Counted from the first letter of the stretch, positions 52,088 to 61,955 are shown. The stretch is 64,000 bases of DNA from Methylophilaceae bacterium (GCA_028342535.1 JAOLWQ010000003.1:62001-126000); one strand, 5' to 3'. Numbers and translations are program-made. Notes: a model not told the origin generated them from the letters alone.

Positions 52088-53481
52088 AAAGTAATTTAAG
52101 AATTGAAGTTGATACATTTGGATCACTAGAAATACCTAGTGATAAGTATTGGGGGGCACAAACTCAAAGAGCTATTATTAATTTTCCGATTGGCTGGGAG
52201 TTGCAACCAATTTCAATAATTCGAGCTCTTGGTTTAGTTAAAAAAGCTTGTGCTATGGCAAATAAAGAGAGTGGTAAATTAGATAGCATCAAAGCAAATG
52301 CAATCATTCAAGCATCAAGTGAAGTTATTGAAGGAAAATTTGACGATAACTTTCCTTTGGTAGTTTGGCAAACTGGCTCAGGAACACAATCAAATATGAA
52401 TGCAAATGAGGTTATAGCTAATAGAGCAATTGAGATTCTAGGTGGAGTAATTGGCTCGAAAGACCCAATACATCCAAACGATCATTGCAATATGAGCCAG
52501 TCATCAAATGATACTTTTCCTTCAGCAATGCATATAGCATCGGCTTTAGCTATTAATAATTTATTTTTACCAGCTTTAAATAAAATTTCTAAGACTTTAG
52601 ATAGGAAAATTAAAGAGTTTGATGGCATTTTGAAAATTGGCAGAACTCATATGATGGATGCAACTCCTATAGCATTATCTCAAGAATTTTCAGGCTATTC
52701 CCATCAAATTAAAATGTCTATTAAAGCAATGAATAATGTACTTCCAAGAATATATGAAATTGCACAAGGAGCAACTGCAGTGGGAACAGGACTTAACACT
52801 TATAAAGGTTGGGACAAGTCTGTTGCAAAGAATATTTCTAATTTAACTAATTTACCTTTTATTCCCGCACAGAATAAATTTGAAGCTATTGCAAGTCACG
52901 ATGCAATGGTTGAATTATCTGGATCAATCAAAGCTACAGCTGTTTCTCTATTTAAAATAGCAAATGATATTCGAATACTTAGCTCTGGGCCAAGAGGTGG
53001 CATAGGGGAGTTAAATTTACCAGAAAACGAGCCTGGAAGCTCAATTATGCCTGGCAAAGTAAACCCGACACAGATTGAAGCTTTAACGCAAGTATGTGCC
53101 CATGTTTTTGGAAATGATGCTGCAATAGGATTTGCTGGGACTCAAGGACACCTAGAGTTAAATACTTATAAACCAATGATAGCTTATAATGTCTTGCAGT
53201 CATTACAGCTTGTTGCTGACGCCAGCAATGCATTTAATGACAATTGCCTTGCTGGAATAACGCCTAACAAAGTTACTATTGATAAATTAATGAATGATAG
53301 CCTTATGTTAGTTACAGCGCTTACTCCTTTAATTGGATATGATAAGGCAGCTTTAATAGTTAAAGCGGCTCATAAGAATGGAACATCTTTGAAGCAGGAG
53401 GCTCTGAAAACTGGTTTAGTTGATGAAAAGACTTTTAATCTGACTATTAATCCAAAAAAAATGATTAGCCCTAAAAAATAG
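52084..53481 (+). CDS. fumC: Class II fumarate hydratase
   Basis: This 465-residue fumarase hydrates fumarate to malate. SSNDTFPSAMHIA, the catalytic loop GSSIMPGKVNP and TxxNMNxNEV-type SNMNANEVIANRA are visible. A class II enzyme has no Fe-S cluster and tolerates oxygen. It overlaps sdhE by 4 nt; product malate can go to the malic enzyme encoded upstream. Confidence 0.96.
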   Translation: MKSNLRIEVDTFGSLEIPSDKYWGAQTQRAIINFPIGWELQPISIIRALGLVKKACAMANKESGKLDSIKANAIIQASSEVIEGKFDDNFPLVVWQTGSGTQSNMNANEVIANRAIEILGGVIGSKDPIHPNDHCNMSQSSNDTFPSAMHIASALAINNLFLPALNKISKTLDRKIKEFDGILKIGRTHMMDATPIALSQEFSGYSHQIKMSIKAMNNVLPRIYEIAQGATAVGTGLNTYKGWDKSVAKNISNLTNLPFIPAQNKFEAIASHDAMVELSGSIKATAVSLFKIANDIRILSSGPRGGIGELNLPENEPGSSIMPGKVNPTQIEALTQVCAHVFGNDAAIGFAGTQGHLELNTYKPMIAYNVLQSLQLVADASNAFNDNCLAGITPNKVTIDKLMNDSLMLVTALTPLIGYDKAALIVKAAHKNGTSLKQEALKTGLVDEKTFNLTINPKKMISPKK

Positions 53482-53748
53482 TTATTTTTTATGTTTATGT
53501 TGCTGAGGACAGTAAGCCCTAGTAACACCATCTGGCCTTAAAGACTCATGCCTTAGATTGCTATTTTTCATTCTTTCGCGCCATAAAGTATAACTTTTTG
53601 GTTTTAATTCTTTCTTCATTAACAGCTTTAAATTGCTTTCGTTTAAACCATAAACCCTTAAGATTGCATCTAGAGAAGTTCTATCTTCCCATGCCATCTC
53701 AATAATTCTAGATGTATCAGCATCGTTAAATTTTTTTTTGCTAGACAT
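53482..53748 (-). CDS. DUF2805/TIGR03643 family protein
   Basis: An 88-residue protein with IIEMAWEDRTSLDAILRVYGLNE, a helix-turn-helix-like opening, then LWRERMKNSN and a Lys/His-rich tail. From memory this family is found near photolyase genes in other marine bacteria, though the photolyases here are 13 kb away. Its stop directly abuts the fumC stop on the other strand. The function is unknown. Confidence 0.75.
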   Translation of the reverse strand: MSSKKKFNDADTSRIIEMAWEDRTSLDAILRVYGLNESNLKLLMKKELKPKSYTLWRERMKNSNLRHESLRPDGVTRAYCPQQHKHKK

Positions 53749-53762
53749 TTTTTTCCTTTAAT

Positions 53763-56312
53763 CTACTCATCGACTTTTAGTTTTATATTTTTTATAAGTT
53801 TTTGGATTCGCTTTTCTAAATTTAGTTTAATTTTTGAAGAGATAATAAAGAAATCTTCTGCTCGTTGTCCAAGGGTATTAATTTTGGCGTTATGGATAGA
53901 CATTTCTAATAAGTTAATTTCTTTTACAATTAAGCCTAAAAGATTAGCTCTCGATGCACAAATAACATCTAGTTGGTAGCGATTATTTTTTAATTTTCTA
54001 CAAGTAATTTGAGAATCAATTTCATGGTAAGTCACTTGTGGTGTTTTTTTATTAATAGGTATATTAAATTTAGAGTGCTTATCTATTAAGTGGCTAGTTA
54101 ACTCTTTTTCAATATACTGGAAATAATGTTTATAACTAACAGATTCGTTTGGATTATCAATAAGATTAAACACATCTAATGCATACTTGTTTTTTGTAGT
54201 TGAAATTGTTGCTTGTACAACCTCACATTTCATATCATAGAAAAAGTTAGTAATCTTTGCAAAAAGAGCTTCAGCATCTTTAGTAAAGATTAAAACCTCT
54301 ATACCTTGTCCATCCGCACCATGGCGTACTTTAACTAATGGTTTATCTTCTTTGAAGTGAGGTAATAGAGCTCTTGTGTGCCAAGCTACATCTTTTCCAT
54401 CAAAACGTAAAAAGTAATCTTCGTTAAAATTGACCCATAATTTATTGTAAATTTTTAAACCAATTGAGTATTTCGATAATATTTTATGTGCCACAGCCTT
54501 TCTTTCGTGAACGACCTCGGATATATTTAAATTATCGGTTATTAAATTATTTTTAGTTTCCAAATATAATGTTCTTAGTAAGCTTGCTTTCCATTGGTTC
54601 CAAACATGGGGACTTGTTCCTCTTATGTCTGCAACAGTCAAAAGATATAAGGCATCTAATCTATTTTGTGTTTTAACAAATGTTGCAAATTCATTTATAA
54701 CAAAAGAATCTGCTAAATCAGACTTTTGAGCTACACTCGACATTTTTAAATGGGACTTAACAAGCCATGCAATCAAATTATTATCTTCGTCAGTAACCTT
54801 CATTATTCGTCCAAATCTTAGAGCAATCACTTCACCTAATTTTGAATGATCTCCTCCACGACCTTTTGCGATGTCATGAAACAATGCACCAAGATATAAC
54901 AAATATGGTTTTTTAAAATTTTTAAATATTTCATTACATTCTGGAAATTCATGCTTCCATTTATCTAGTGTAAAACGTCTCATATTTTCTATAACATTTA
55001 ACGTATGCTCATCAACTGTATATATATGGAATAAATCATGCTGCATCTGAGCTACAATTTTGCCAAAAGCTGGTATAAATTTCCCTAAAATATTACATTT
55101 GTTTAATAGCCTTAATGATCGACTCACTTTATCCTTGCTTTTGAAGATATCTAGGAATTTTTTTTGATTTTTTGGATTACTCCTATAATTTTTATCAATT
55201 TTAGTGGAAAGGGTATCTAAAGCTCCTAGTAAGTTTGGGCCAAAACCTTTAATTTTCTTATATTGTTGAAATAGAAGAAAGACATCTAATATATAAGGCT
55301 TTATTCGAGCAATATATTTTTGATCTAATTCTAATAAATTATTGTATATATAAAATGGTAATGGATGCTTTATTTTCTCTTTATTGAGAATATTTGGATC
55401 TAATCTTTTTATAAGAATTTCATTGAATAAAGTAATATAATTAACTGATTTATAATAACTTTTCATTACGATTTCACTAGATTTTTTATTTCTAGTATTT
55501 GTAAAGCCAAGATTATCTGCAAGCTTATTTTGAACATCAAAAACTAATCGATCTTCAATTCTTCTTGATAAAATATGTAAAAGTATGCGACGTTTTGTTA
55601 TTTTAGTTTCATGGAGCTGTATTTTATTAAATTCAATCTTATTAATTAAATTATTTTCAAACATTTCTTTAAAGGTTCTGCCTTTTTCTTGACTAATTGA
55701 TAACCACCTAATCATGTGTAAATCCCTTAATCCACCGGGACTCTCTTTTATATTAGGTTCTAATTGATAAGCTGAATCTTTAAATTTTCTATGTCGATTT
55801 GCTTGCTCTTGAAGTTTGAGTTTGTAAAACTTTTTTATTGATAATGAATTATTGATTACCATATTCATTTTATCGAAGATTGCTGCTGAGCCAATAAGAA
55901 ATCTAGACTCAATAAGATTAGTTGCAGTTGAAATATCCGCATTAAATTCTTGCTTAGTTTGCTTGATATTTCTAACACTATGGCCAATCTTAAAGCCTAA
56001 GTCCCAGCAATTTGTTATAAATTGACTTATAGCATCTTTATCGTTTACTACAATTTCTTTTTCAAACACTATTAATATATCTATATCAGAAAATGGAAAT
56101 AATTCTTTTCTTCCGTAGCCACCAACTGCTACTAATACAATTTTTTTAGAAATAGGTAGGTTTTGCCATAGTTTTATTAATATTTGATCTACTAAATATG
56201 TCTGTTTTCTTAAGTATGCTTGGCTATTATGATTTTTTAGGAATTTTTCACATAAAAAATTAAATTTTTCTTGATATAACTTTTTAAGCTGTGATAGCTC
56301 TTTTTTAGTCAT
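53763..56312 (-). CDS. glnD: PII uridylyltransferase/uridylyl-removing enzyme
   Basis: The 849-residue GlnD senses glutamine and modifies PII. The nucleotidyltransferase domain has GGYGRKELFPFSDIDILI (about residue 65-82), the HD hydrolase domain HDIAKGRGGDHSKLGE, and two ACT domains close the protein (from VLIFTKDAEALFAKI, then LDVICASRANLLGLI). It is 11 nt after map on the same strand, the usual gammaproteobacterial order. Confidence 0.95.
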   Translation of the reverse strand: MTKKELSQLKKLYQEKFNFLCEKFLKNHNSQAYLRKQTYLVDQILIKLWQNLPISKKIVLVAVGGYGRKELFPFSDIDILIVFEKEIVVNDKDAISQFITNCWDLGFKIGHSVRNIKQTKQEFNADISTATNLIESRFLIGSAAIFDKMNMVINNSLSIKKFYKLKLQEQANRHRKFKDSAYQLEPNIKESPGGLRDLHMIRWLSISQEKGRTFKEMFENNLINKIEFNKIQLHETKITKRRILLHILSRRIEDRLVFDVQNKLADNLGFTNTRNKKSSEIVMKSYYKSVNYITLFNEILIKRLDPNILNKEKIKHPLPFYIYNNLLELDQKYIARIKPYILDVFLLFQQYKKIKGFGPNLLGALDTLSTKIDKNYRSNPKNQKKFLDIFKSKDKVSRSLRLLNKCNILGKFIPAFGKIVAQMQHDLFHIYTVDEHTLNVIENMRRFTLDKWKHEFPECNEIFKNFKKPYLLYLGALFHDIAKGRGGDHSKLGEVIALRFGRIMKVTDEDNNLIAWLVKSHLKMSSVAQKSDLADSFVINEFATFVKTQNRLDALYLLTVADIRGTSPHVWNQWKASLLRTLYLETKNNLITDNLNISEVVHERKAVAHKILSKYSIGLKIYNKLWVNFNEDYFLRFDGKDVAWHTRALLPHFKEDKPLVKVRHGADGQGIEVLIFTKDAEALFAKITNFFYDMKCEVVQATISTTKNKYALDVFNLIDNPNESVSYKHYFQYIEKELTSHLIDKHSKFNIPINKKTPQVTYHEIDSQITCRKLKNNRYQLDVICASRANLLGLIVKEINLLEMSIHNAKINTLGQRAEDFFIISSKIKLNLEKRIQKLIKNIKLKVDE

Positions 56313-56323
56313 TTAAAAAATGC

Positions 56324-57121
56324 TTAAGTTGTTACAAAAGGCTTTGGAGTGCCTTGAGAAACAGTTAAAACCTCATATGAAGAGTCTGTAACTAAAATTG
56401 TATGTTCCCATTGTGCAGACAGGCTTCTATCTTTCGTTACGACTGTCCAGCCATCAGGGAGCATTTTAATATCTCTTTTACCTGCATTAATCATAGGTTC
56501 TATTGTAAATATCATTCCTGGCTTAAGCTCAATACCTGAACCAATTTGACCGTAATGAAGAACTTGTGGTTCTTCGTGGAAAACTAAACCAATACCGTGA
56601 CCACAAAATTCTCTGACTACACTATAGCCATTTGATTCAGCGTAAGTTTGAATTGCATGTCCAATATCACCAAGATGGGCTCCTGGCCTTACTGCACTTA
56701 TACCAAGCCACATTGATTGGTAAGTTATTTCACATAATCTTTTGGCCTGAATTGATGGCTCACCAATATAAAACATTCTACTGGTATCTCCATGATAACC
56801 ATCTTTTATAACGGTTATATCCACATTAACAACATCTCCTTTTTTTAAAGACTTTGGGCCTGGAATGCCATGACAAATTTGATGATTTACTGAGGTACAA
56901 ACTGATTTAGGGTAGGGGCTATGACCTGGTGGGGCATAATTAAGTGGGGCTGGAATAGTTTCTTGCTCCTGCACCATATAATTGTGACAAATTTTATCAA
57001 TTTCTTCAGTAGTAATATTTGGTTTTATGAATGGGGTAATGTAGTCAAGAACCTCTGAGGCTAATTTACCAGCTACTCTCATTTTTTCTATAGCTACTGA
57101 ATTTTTAATTGAAATTGACAT
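56324..57121 (-). CDS. map: Methionine aminopeptidase, type I
   Basis: A 265-residue enzyme that removes N-terminal Met. Metal ligands are in VNVDITVIKDGYHGDTSRMF (two Asp), GHGIGLVFHEEP (His), MIFTIEPMI (Glu) and QWEHTILVT (Glu). It is divergent from rpsB across 172 bp, as in many relatives. Confidence 0.96.
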   Translation of the reverse strand: MSISIKNSVAIEKMRVAGKLASEVLDYITPFIKPNITTEEIDKICHNYMVQEQETIPAPLNYAPPGHSPYPKSVCTSVNHQICHGIPGPKSLKKGDVVNVDITVIKDGYHGDTSRMFYIGEPSIQAKRLCEITYQSMWLGISAVRPGAHLGDIGHAIQTYAESNGYSVVREFCGHGIGLVFHEEPQVLHYGQIGSGIELKPGMIFTIEPMINAGKRDIKMLPDGWTVVTKDRSLSAQWEHTILVTDSSYEVLTVSQGTPKPFVTT

Positions 57122-57137
57122 TCGAAAAAGTTAAATC

Positions 57138-57166
57138 TTGATTAATAGTTATTAAATAAATATGTT
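57138..57166 (+). promoter_or_regulatory. rpsB: rpsB promoter
   Basis: TTGATT (57138-57143) and TATGTT (57161-57166) are separated by exactly 17 bp. The expected transcript starts near 57173 and has a leader of about 120 nt, consistent with the structured leader described next. Confidence 0.6.
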
Positions 57167-57177
57167 ATCATGCCAGC

Positions 57178-57293
57178 TTTCGAATTAACGAAAAATATTC
57201 AACCATTAAAGCTTAGTTGAGGGTGCTATTTTAAAATTAATAGTCATTTTAAGCTTAATGAAGTGATTAACCCTTACAAGGAGTATATGCAGC
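57178..57293 (+). promoter_or_regulatory. Structured rpsB leader (putative S2 autoregulatory RNA)
   Basis: Elements visible: a small hairpin TTTCG/CGAAA (57178-57193); a long-range stem AAGCTTA (57209-57215) with TAAGCTT (57250-57256); and inside it GCTATT (57225-57230) with AATAGT (57239-57244). GAGGGTGC precedes the inner stem. The rpsB site AAGGAG (57278-57283) lies 10 nt before the ATG. In enteric bacteria S2 represses its own mRNA through such a leader; the equivalence here is inferred. Confidence 0.5.
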
Positions 57294-58058
57294 ATGTCTA
57301 TAACTATGAGACAAATGTTAGAAGCGGGCGTTCATTTTGGACATCAAACCCGTTATTGGAATCCAAAAATGGCACCTTATATTTTTGGAGATAGAAACAA
57401 AATTCATATAGTAAATCTTGAAAAAACTTTACCCATGTTCAATGATGCTCTCAAGTATGCAAAAACACTTGCTGCTAATAAGGGCCGTATTTTATTTGTC
57501 GGTACTAAGAGGCAAGCTAGAGAGATATTGAAAGAGGAAGCAGTTAGAGCTGATTGTGCTTATGTTAACTATAGATGGCTAGGTGGAATGTTAACAAATT
57601 TTAAAACTGTAAAACAATCAATAAAAAGGTTAAACGAGTTAGAAGTAATGCAAGAAGATGGAAGTCTTGAAAAGTTGACTAAAAAAGAAGGCCTTAATCT
57701 CAAAAGAGAGTATGAAAAATTAGAAAGGTCTATTGGTGGAATAAAAAATATGACTTCACTACCCGATGCTATTTTTGTTATTGATGTTGGATATGAAAAT
57801 GGAGCAATTACAGAAGCTGCAAAATTAGGAATTCCAATTATTGGTATTGTTGATACTAATAATTCAATAGAAAATATTAATTATATTATTCCGGGAAACG
57901 ATGACTCAAGTAGAGCAATTCGTTTATATGCAAGAGGGATGGCTGATTCAATTCTTGATGGAAAAAATAAAGCTATAAGTGATCTTGCTAAAATGGTGTC
58001 AGACGAAAAAGATCAAAGTAAAGAAAATTCAGAAGTAGATGAAGGTAAAACTAGTTAA
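57294..58058 (+). CDS. rpsB: 30S ribosomal protein S2
   Basis: A 254-residue S2 protein. [22 protein letters not shown] opens it (split into [19 protein letters not shown]), with [16 protein letters not shown] and [20 protein letters not shown] later, all core rRNA-binding blocks. The Ser/Glu-rich tail is ordinary. It is followed 26 nt later by tsf. Confidence 0.97.
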   Translation: MSITMRQMLEAGVHFGHQTRYWNPKMAPYIFGDRNKIHIVNLEKTLPMFNDALKYAKTLAANKGRILFVGTKRQAREILKEEAVRADCAYVNYRWLGGMLTNFKTVKQSIKRLNELEVMQEDGSLEKLTKKEGLNLKREYEKLERSIGGIKNMTSLPDAIFVIDVGYENGAITEAAKLGIPIIGIVDTNNSIENINYIIPGNDDSSRAIRLYARGMADSILDGKNKAISDLAKMVSDEKDQSKENSEVDEGKTS

Positions 58059-58084
58059 TTTGATTAGATAGGAGTTTACAAATA

Positions 58085-58960
58085 ATGGCTGAAATAACAG
58101 CAAGTATGGTAATGAAATTAAGGGGGCAAACAGATGCGCCAATGATGGATTGTAAGAAAGCTTTAACAGAAGCAGAGGGTGATATGACCAGAGCTGAAGA
58201 AATCCTTAGAGTCCGTTTTGGAAATAAAGCAAGCAAAGCAGCAGGAAGGATTGCTGCAGAAGGCGTAGTTAGTTCTTATATAACAAAAGACAGAAAATTC
58301 GGTTCACTATTAGAGGTAAATTCTGAAACAGATTTTTGTGCTAAAAATGAAGAATTTTTGAATTTTACAAATGAAGTTGCAAAGGCAATTGTTGATCAAA
58401 AGCTTAAAACGATAGATAGTCTTAATGAGATTAAAATTGATAATATTACTATAGAGGAACTAAGAACACAGCTAATTGGAAAAATTGGGGAAAATATAAC
58501 CCCAAGAAGGTTTATCAATCTTAGTGCTAAAGGTACTTTATATTCTTATATTCACGGTTCAAAACTTGGAGTAATTTTAGATTTAGAATCTGGAAATGAA
58601 GAACTAGGAAAAGATATAGCTATGCATATAGCTGCAACCAAACCAAAGGCTATTGACAAAAATGGTATTGATTCTGAACTTATTGATACTGAAAGAAGAG
58701 TTGCAATAGAGAAAGCAAAAGAAGCAGGAAAGCCTGAAGAGATGCTTTCAAAAATTGCTGATGGAACTGTTAATAAATTTTTAAAAGAGATTACTTTGCT
58801 TAATCAATCTTTTGTTAAAGACGATAAGATTACAATTGAAACACTCTTAAAAAAAAATAACGCAACAATACATGCTTTTCATATTTATATTGTTGGTGAT
58901 GGAATTGAAAAGAAAGAGGAAGATTTTGCAGCAGAGGTTGCAGCAGCTTCTAAAGGATAG
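58085..58960 (+). CDS. tsf: Elongation factor Ts
   Basis: A 291-residue guanine-nucleotide exchange factor for EF-Tu. TDAPMMDCKKAL, the conserved TDF motif in VNSETDFCAKN, and FVKDDKITIETLL show the N-terminal and core domains. RBS AGGAG is 10 nt upstream. An intrinsic terminator follows 30 nt after the stop. Confidence 0.97.
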   Translation: MAEITASMVMKLRGQTDAPMMDCKKALTEAEGDMTRAEEILRVRFGNKASKAAGRIAAEGVVSSYITKDRKFGSLLEVNSETDFCAKNEEFLNFTNEVAKAIVDQKLKTIDSLNEIKIDNITIEELRTQLIGKIGENITPRRFINLSAKGTLYSYIHGSKLGVILDLESGNEELGKDIAMHIAATKPKAIDKNGIDSELIDTERRVAIEKAKEAGKPEEMLSKIADGTVNKFLKEITLLNQSFVKDDKITIETLLKKNNATIHAFHIYIVGDGIEKKEEDFAAEVAAASKG

Positions 58961-58990
58961 TAATTAAAAGACAGTAAATATTTAATTGAA

Positions 58991-59019
58991 AAAGGATTGT
59001 TACAACAATCCTTTTTTTT
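58991..59019 (+). terminator. Intrinsic terminator after tsf
   Basis: AAAGGATTGT at 58991-59000 pairs with ACAATCCTTT at 59005-59014 around a 4-nt loop (TACA), and a run of T follows to 59019. The A-run on the other side would allow weak function in reverse. It lies only 27 nt before pyrH, so it probably attenuates rather than ends the transcript. Confidence 0.85.
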
Positions 59020-59046
59020 AACCTAAAACAAGCTAAAATATTGATT

Positions 59047-59766
59047 ATGGCAAATATCAAATATAAAAGAATTCTTCTAAAGCTTTCAGGCGAAGCTTTA
59101 ATGGGCAATGATTCGTTTGGAGTTAATCCAGAGATTATAACTAAAATAGTAAAAGAAATAGAGGTCGCACTTTCTATAGGAACTGAATTAGCAATAGTTA
59201 TTGGTGGCGGGAATATTTTTAGAGGTGTTGCACTTGGGGCAGCTGGGATGGATCGTGCAACAGCAGACTATATGGGAATGCTTGCTACAGTCATGAATGC
59301 CCTAGCACTTCAAGACGCAATGAAGCATGCCGGAATTAATAGTAGAGTACAATCAGCTATTAATATTGATCAAATTGTTGAGCCCTACATAAGGGGGAAA
59401 GCTATAAGGTATTTAGAAGATAAAAAAATTGTAATATTTGCTGCCGGAACAGGAAATCCCTTCTTTACAACTGATACTGCCGCCGCTTTAAGAGCTATGG
59501 AGATCAATGCTGATATTATGATTAAAGCCACAAAAGTTGATGGTATATTCTCAGACGACCCAGAAAAAAATTCTGAAGCTCAGATGTATAAAACTGTAAC
59601 CTTTGATGAGGCAATAAATAAAAATCTCAAAGTTATGGATGCAACGGCATTTACTCTTTGCAGAGATCAAAAGCTCCCAATTGCCGTTTTTAATATTTTT
59701 AAGCAAGATGCATTAAAGAACCTTCTTTTAGGTAAGGAAGAGGGAACTTTAGTTACTATGAACTAA
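59047..59766 (+). CDS. pyrH: UMP kinase
   Basis: A 239-residue kinase making UDP. I prefer ATG 59047 ([18 protein letters not shown]) over TTG 59041. GGGNIFRG and the aspartate-kinase-like core are present, and [19 protein letters not shown] binds nucleotide. No clear ribosome site precedes the start. It lies between tsf and frr as in E. coli. Confidence 0.96.
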   Translation: MANIKYKRILLKLSGEALMGNDSFGVNPEIITKIVKEIEVALSIGTELAIVIGGGNIFRGVALGAAGMDRATADYMGMLATVMNALALQDAMKHAGINSRVQSAINIDQIVEPYIRGKAIRYLEDKKIVIFAAGTGNPFFTTDTAAALRAMEINADIMIKATKVDGIFSDDPEKNSEAQMYKTVTFDEAINKNLKVMDATAFTLCRDQKLPIAVFNIFKQDALKNLLLGKEEGTLVTMN

Positions 59767-59784
59767 GATAAGGAAGAGTTTGAA

Positions 59785-60339
59785 ATGAATGAAGTCAAAG
59801 ATAATGCGAGAACGAGGATGCAAAAAAGTGCTGATTCTCTGAAATTGGATTTGTCAAAAATAAGAACAGGTAGGGCTCATGCAGGGATTTTAGACCATCT
59901 ATCAGTTGATTATTATGGTACCCAAACTTTATTGACTCAAGTTGCAAACATTACGGTAGCAGATGCAACAACAATTAACATACAGCCATATGAAAAAACA
60001 ATGATTCAAGCTGTTGAAAAAGTAATTCGAGAAAGCGATATGGGGCTAAACCCAGCTACTACAGGTGATTTAATTCGGATACCAATGCCAGCTTTAACAG
60101 AAGAAAGAAGAAAAGATTTAATCAAAGTTGTAAAGTCGGAAGGAGAAAATTCAAAAATTTCAATTAGAAATATTCGTCGAGACTGTAATGAGCTATTAAA
60201 GAAAATGTCAAAAGAAAAAGAAATCAGTGAGGACGATGAAAGAAGCATGCAAGAACAAATTCAAAAAATTACTGACGAATTTATTATTGATATTGAAAAA
60301 CTTATCGATGCAAAAGAAAAAGATTTGCTAGTTATATAA
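59785..60339 (+). CDS. frr: Ribosome recycling factor
   Basis: This 184-residue factor frees the post-termination ribosome with EF-G. RTGRAHAGILDHLSVDYYGT and TEERRKDLIKVVKSEGE show the hinge and three-helix bundle. RBS AAGGAAGAG is just upstream. Its end is 15 nt from the proposed uppS start. Confidence 0.97.
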   Translation: MNEVKDNARTRMQKSADSLKLDLSKIRTGRAHAGILDHLSVDYYGTQTLLTQVANITVADATTINIQPYEKTMIQAVEKVIRESDMGLNPATTGDLIRIPMPALTEERRKDLIKVVKSEGENSKISIRNIRRDCNELLKKMSKEKEISEDDERSMQEQIQKITDEFIIDIEKLIDAKEKDLLVI

Positions 60340-60354
60340 GCCTGAGAATTCAAT

Positions 60355-61083
60355 CTGTTTTATTTTCTTAAAAAAAGATTCTTAGACCCATTAAAAGCTC
60401 CTAAGCATATAGCAGTTATTATGGATGGTAATGGGCGTTGGGCAAAAAAAAGACTTCTTCCACGAATAGCTGGACATAAAAAAGGATTAGACTCTATAGG
60501 GGTAATAATTAAATCAGCAATAAATTATAATGTCTCGACTGCTACTTTATATGCTTTTAGTACTGAAAATTGGAATCGTCCATCTGAAGAAATTAATGGT
60601 CTGATGGAGCTTTTTTCTGATGCGATCGACAGCCAGACAGATAAACTTATAACAAATGATATTAGAGTTCGCATATTAGGTGATATTAGTATTTTCACCA
60701 ATAAGCTTCAGTCTAAAATTAAATCTTTAATTAAAAAAACATCAATAAATAAAGGTTTGAATTTAAATATTGCATTAAATTATGGTGCACGATCAGAAAT
60801 AATAATGGCTGTAAATAAAGCATCTAAGTCTAAAACCGGAGCTTTGTTAGAAAAAGATCTAACTGGGAATCTTTATACAAAAGATATGCCCGATGTTGAT
60901 TTATTAATCAGAACAGGTGGGCAAAAAAGATTGAGTAATTTTCTTCTTTGGCAAATTGCTTATTCTGAATTATATTTTATTGATACACTTTGGCCAGATT
61001 TCTCTGATAAAGATTTTATTGATGCTTTGTACTTTTTTCAAAATACAGAAAGAAAATTTGGTAACCTTAAAGGCAATATTTAA
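60355..61083 (+). CDS. uppS: Undecaprenyl diphosphate synthase, apparent CTG start
   Basis: UppS extends farnesyl diphosphate to the C55 carrier for peptidoglycan and surface glycans. The first ATG (60421) is the Met of the catalytic MDGNGRWA itself and would cut off the strand KHIAVI. The frame is open back to TGA 60343, and CTG 60355 gives a normal 22-residue lead (LFYFLKKRFLDPLKAPKHIA); no ATG, GTG or TTG is available. SENWNRP-type TENWNRPSEEI and LLIRTGGQKRLSNFLLWQ are other family blocks. Total 242 residues. Confidence 0.88.
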   Translation: MFYFLKKRFLDPLKAPKHIAVIMDGNGRWAKKRLLPRIAGHKKGLDSIGVIIKSAINYNVSTATLYAFSTENWNRPSEEINGLMELFSDAIDSQTDKLITNDIRVRILGDISIFTNKLQSKIKSLIKKTSINKGLNLNIALNYGARSEIIMAVNKASKSKTGALLEKDLTGNLYTKDMPDVDLLIRTGGQKRLSNFLLWQIAYSELYFIDTLWPDFSDKDFIDALYFFQNTERKFGNLKGNI

Positions 61084-61955
61084 TGCTTAAAGAAAGAATA
61101 CAATCTGCAATAATTATGTTTGGCTTATTTAGCCTTACTTTTTTTTATTTAGATTACATTTTTTTTGAATTTTTAGTTCTAGCTATTGGTGGATTTCTAT
61201 TATTTGAGTTAAGTAAAATATTAAAATTACACGGCTTAAGTCTATCTTTTTTTTGGATTTTGGCATCTGCGCCATTATTTATATACTTTGTAGCAACCTT
61301 TACATCTAATTTTGGTAATTTTTTTAACCTCTCAAAATATTTTTATTTTACTAATACTTTATATCCATTAATTTCAAATTTTTTATCAATATCGATTCCA
61401 TTTCTAGCTTCTTTAAGTCTTATTTTTTGGTTATTTATTGCCCCTTTAGATATCTTGTATAAAAAGATATCTTCTAACTCATTGCTGAAGGTATTTTATG
61501 GTTTATTTTTAATTACACCAATGTTACTTACTATAATGTCTATTTTTATAATAAATAAAAATATATTACTAATAATTATTTTAATGATTTGGTTTGCTGA
61601 TATCGGTGCATATTTTTCTGGGAAAAAATTTGGCAGAATTAAGATAGTAAAAAATATTAGTCCAGGTAAAACTTTTGAGGGGCTTTTAGGAGGATTACTA
61701 TCTAATATTATTTTTATTTTTCTTCTTCATGTTTATGGAATTTTTGGTATAGCTGAGGGAATCTTATTTGCTTTTTTAGTTACAGCTCTTAGTCTGTATG
61801 GTGATATCTACGAATCATTTTTAAAAAGAATGGCAAAAATTAAAGATAGTAGTAATTTTATTCCTGGACATGGCGGATTTTTAGATAGGCTGGATAGTTT
61901 TTGCCCTACAATTCCAATTTTGTATTTTTTATTAAAAACTTTTGAGTATTTATAA
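61083..61955 (+). CDS. cdsA: Phosphatidate cytidylyltransferase
   Basis: This 290-residue membrane enzyme makes CDP-diacylglycerol. About eight hydrophobic segments precede the signature FLKRMAKIKDSSNFIPGHGG, which leads into FLDRLDSF and holds the metal and substrate residues. The start overlaps the uppS stop (TAATG). Confidence 0.94.
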   Translation: MLKERIQSAIIMFGLFSLTFFYLDYIFFEFLVLAIGGFLLFELSKILKLHGLSLSFFWILASAPLFIYFVATFTSNFGNFFNLSKYFYFTNTLYPLISNFLSISIPFLASLSLIFWLFIAPLDILYKKISSNSLLKVFYGLFLITPMLLTIMSIFIINKNILLIIILMIWFADIGAYFSGKKFGRIKIVKNISPGKTFEGLLGGLLSNIIFIFLLHVYGIFGIAEGILFAFLVTALSLYGDIYESFLKRMAKIKDSSNFIPGHGGFLDRLDSFCPTIPILYFLLKTFEYL

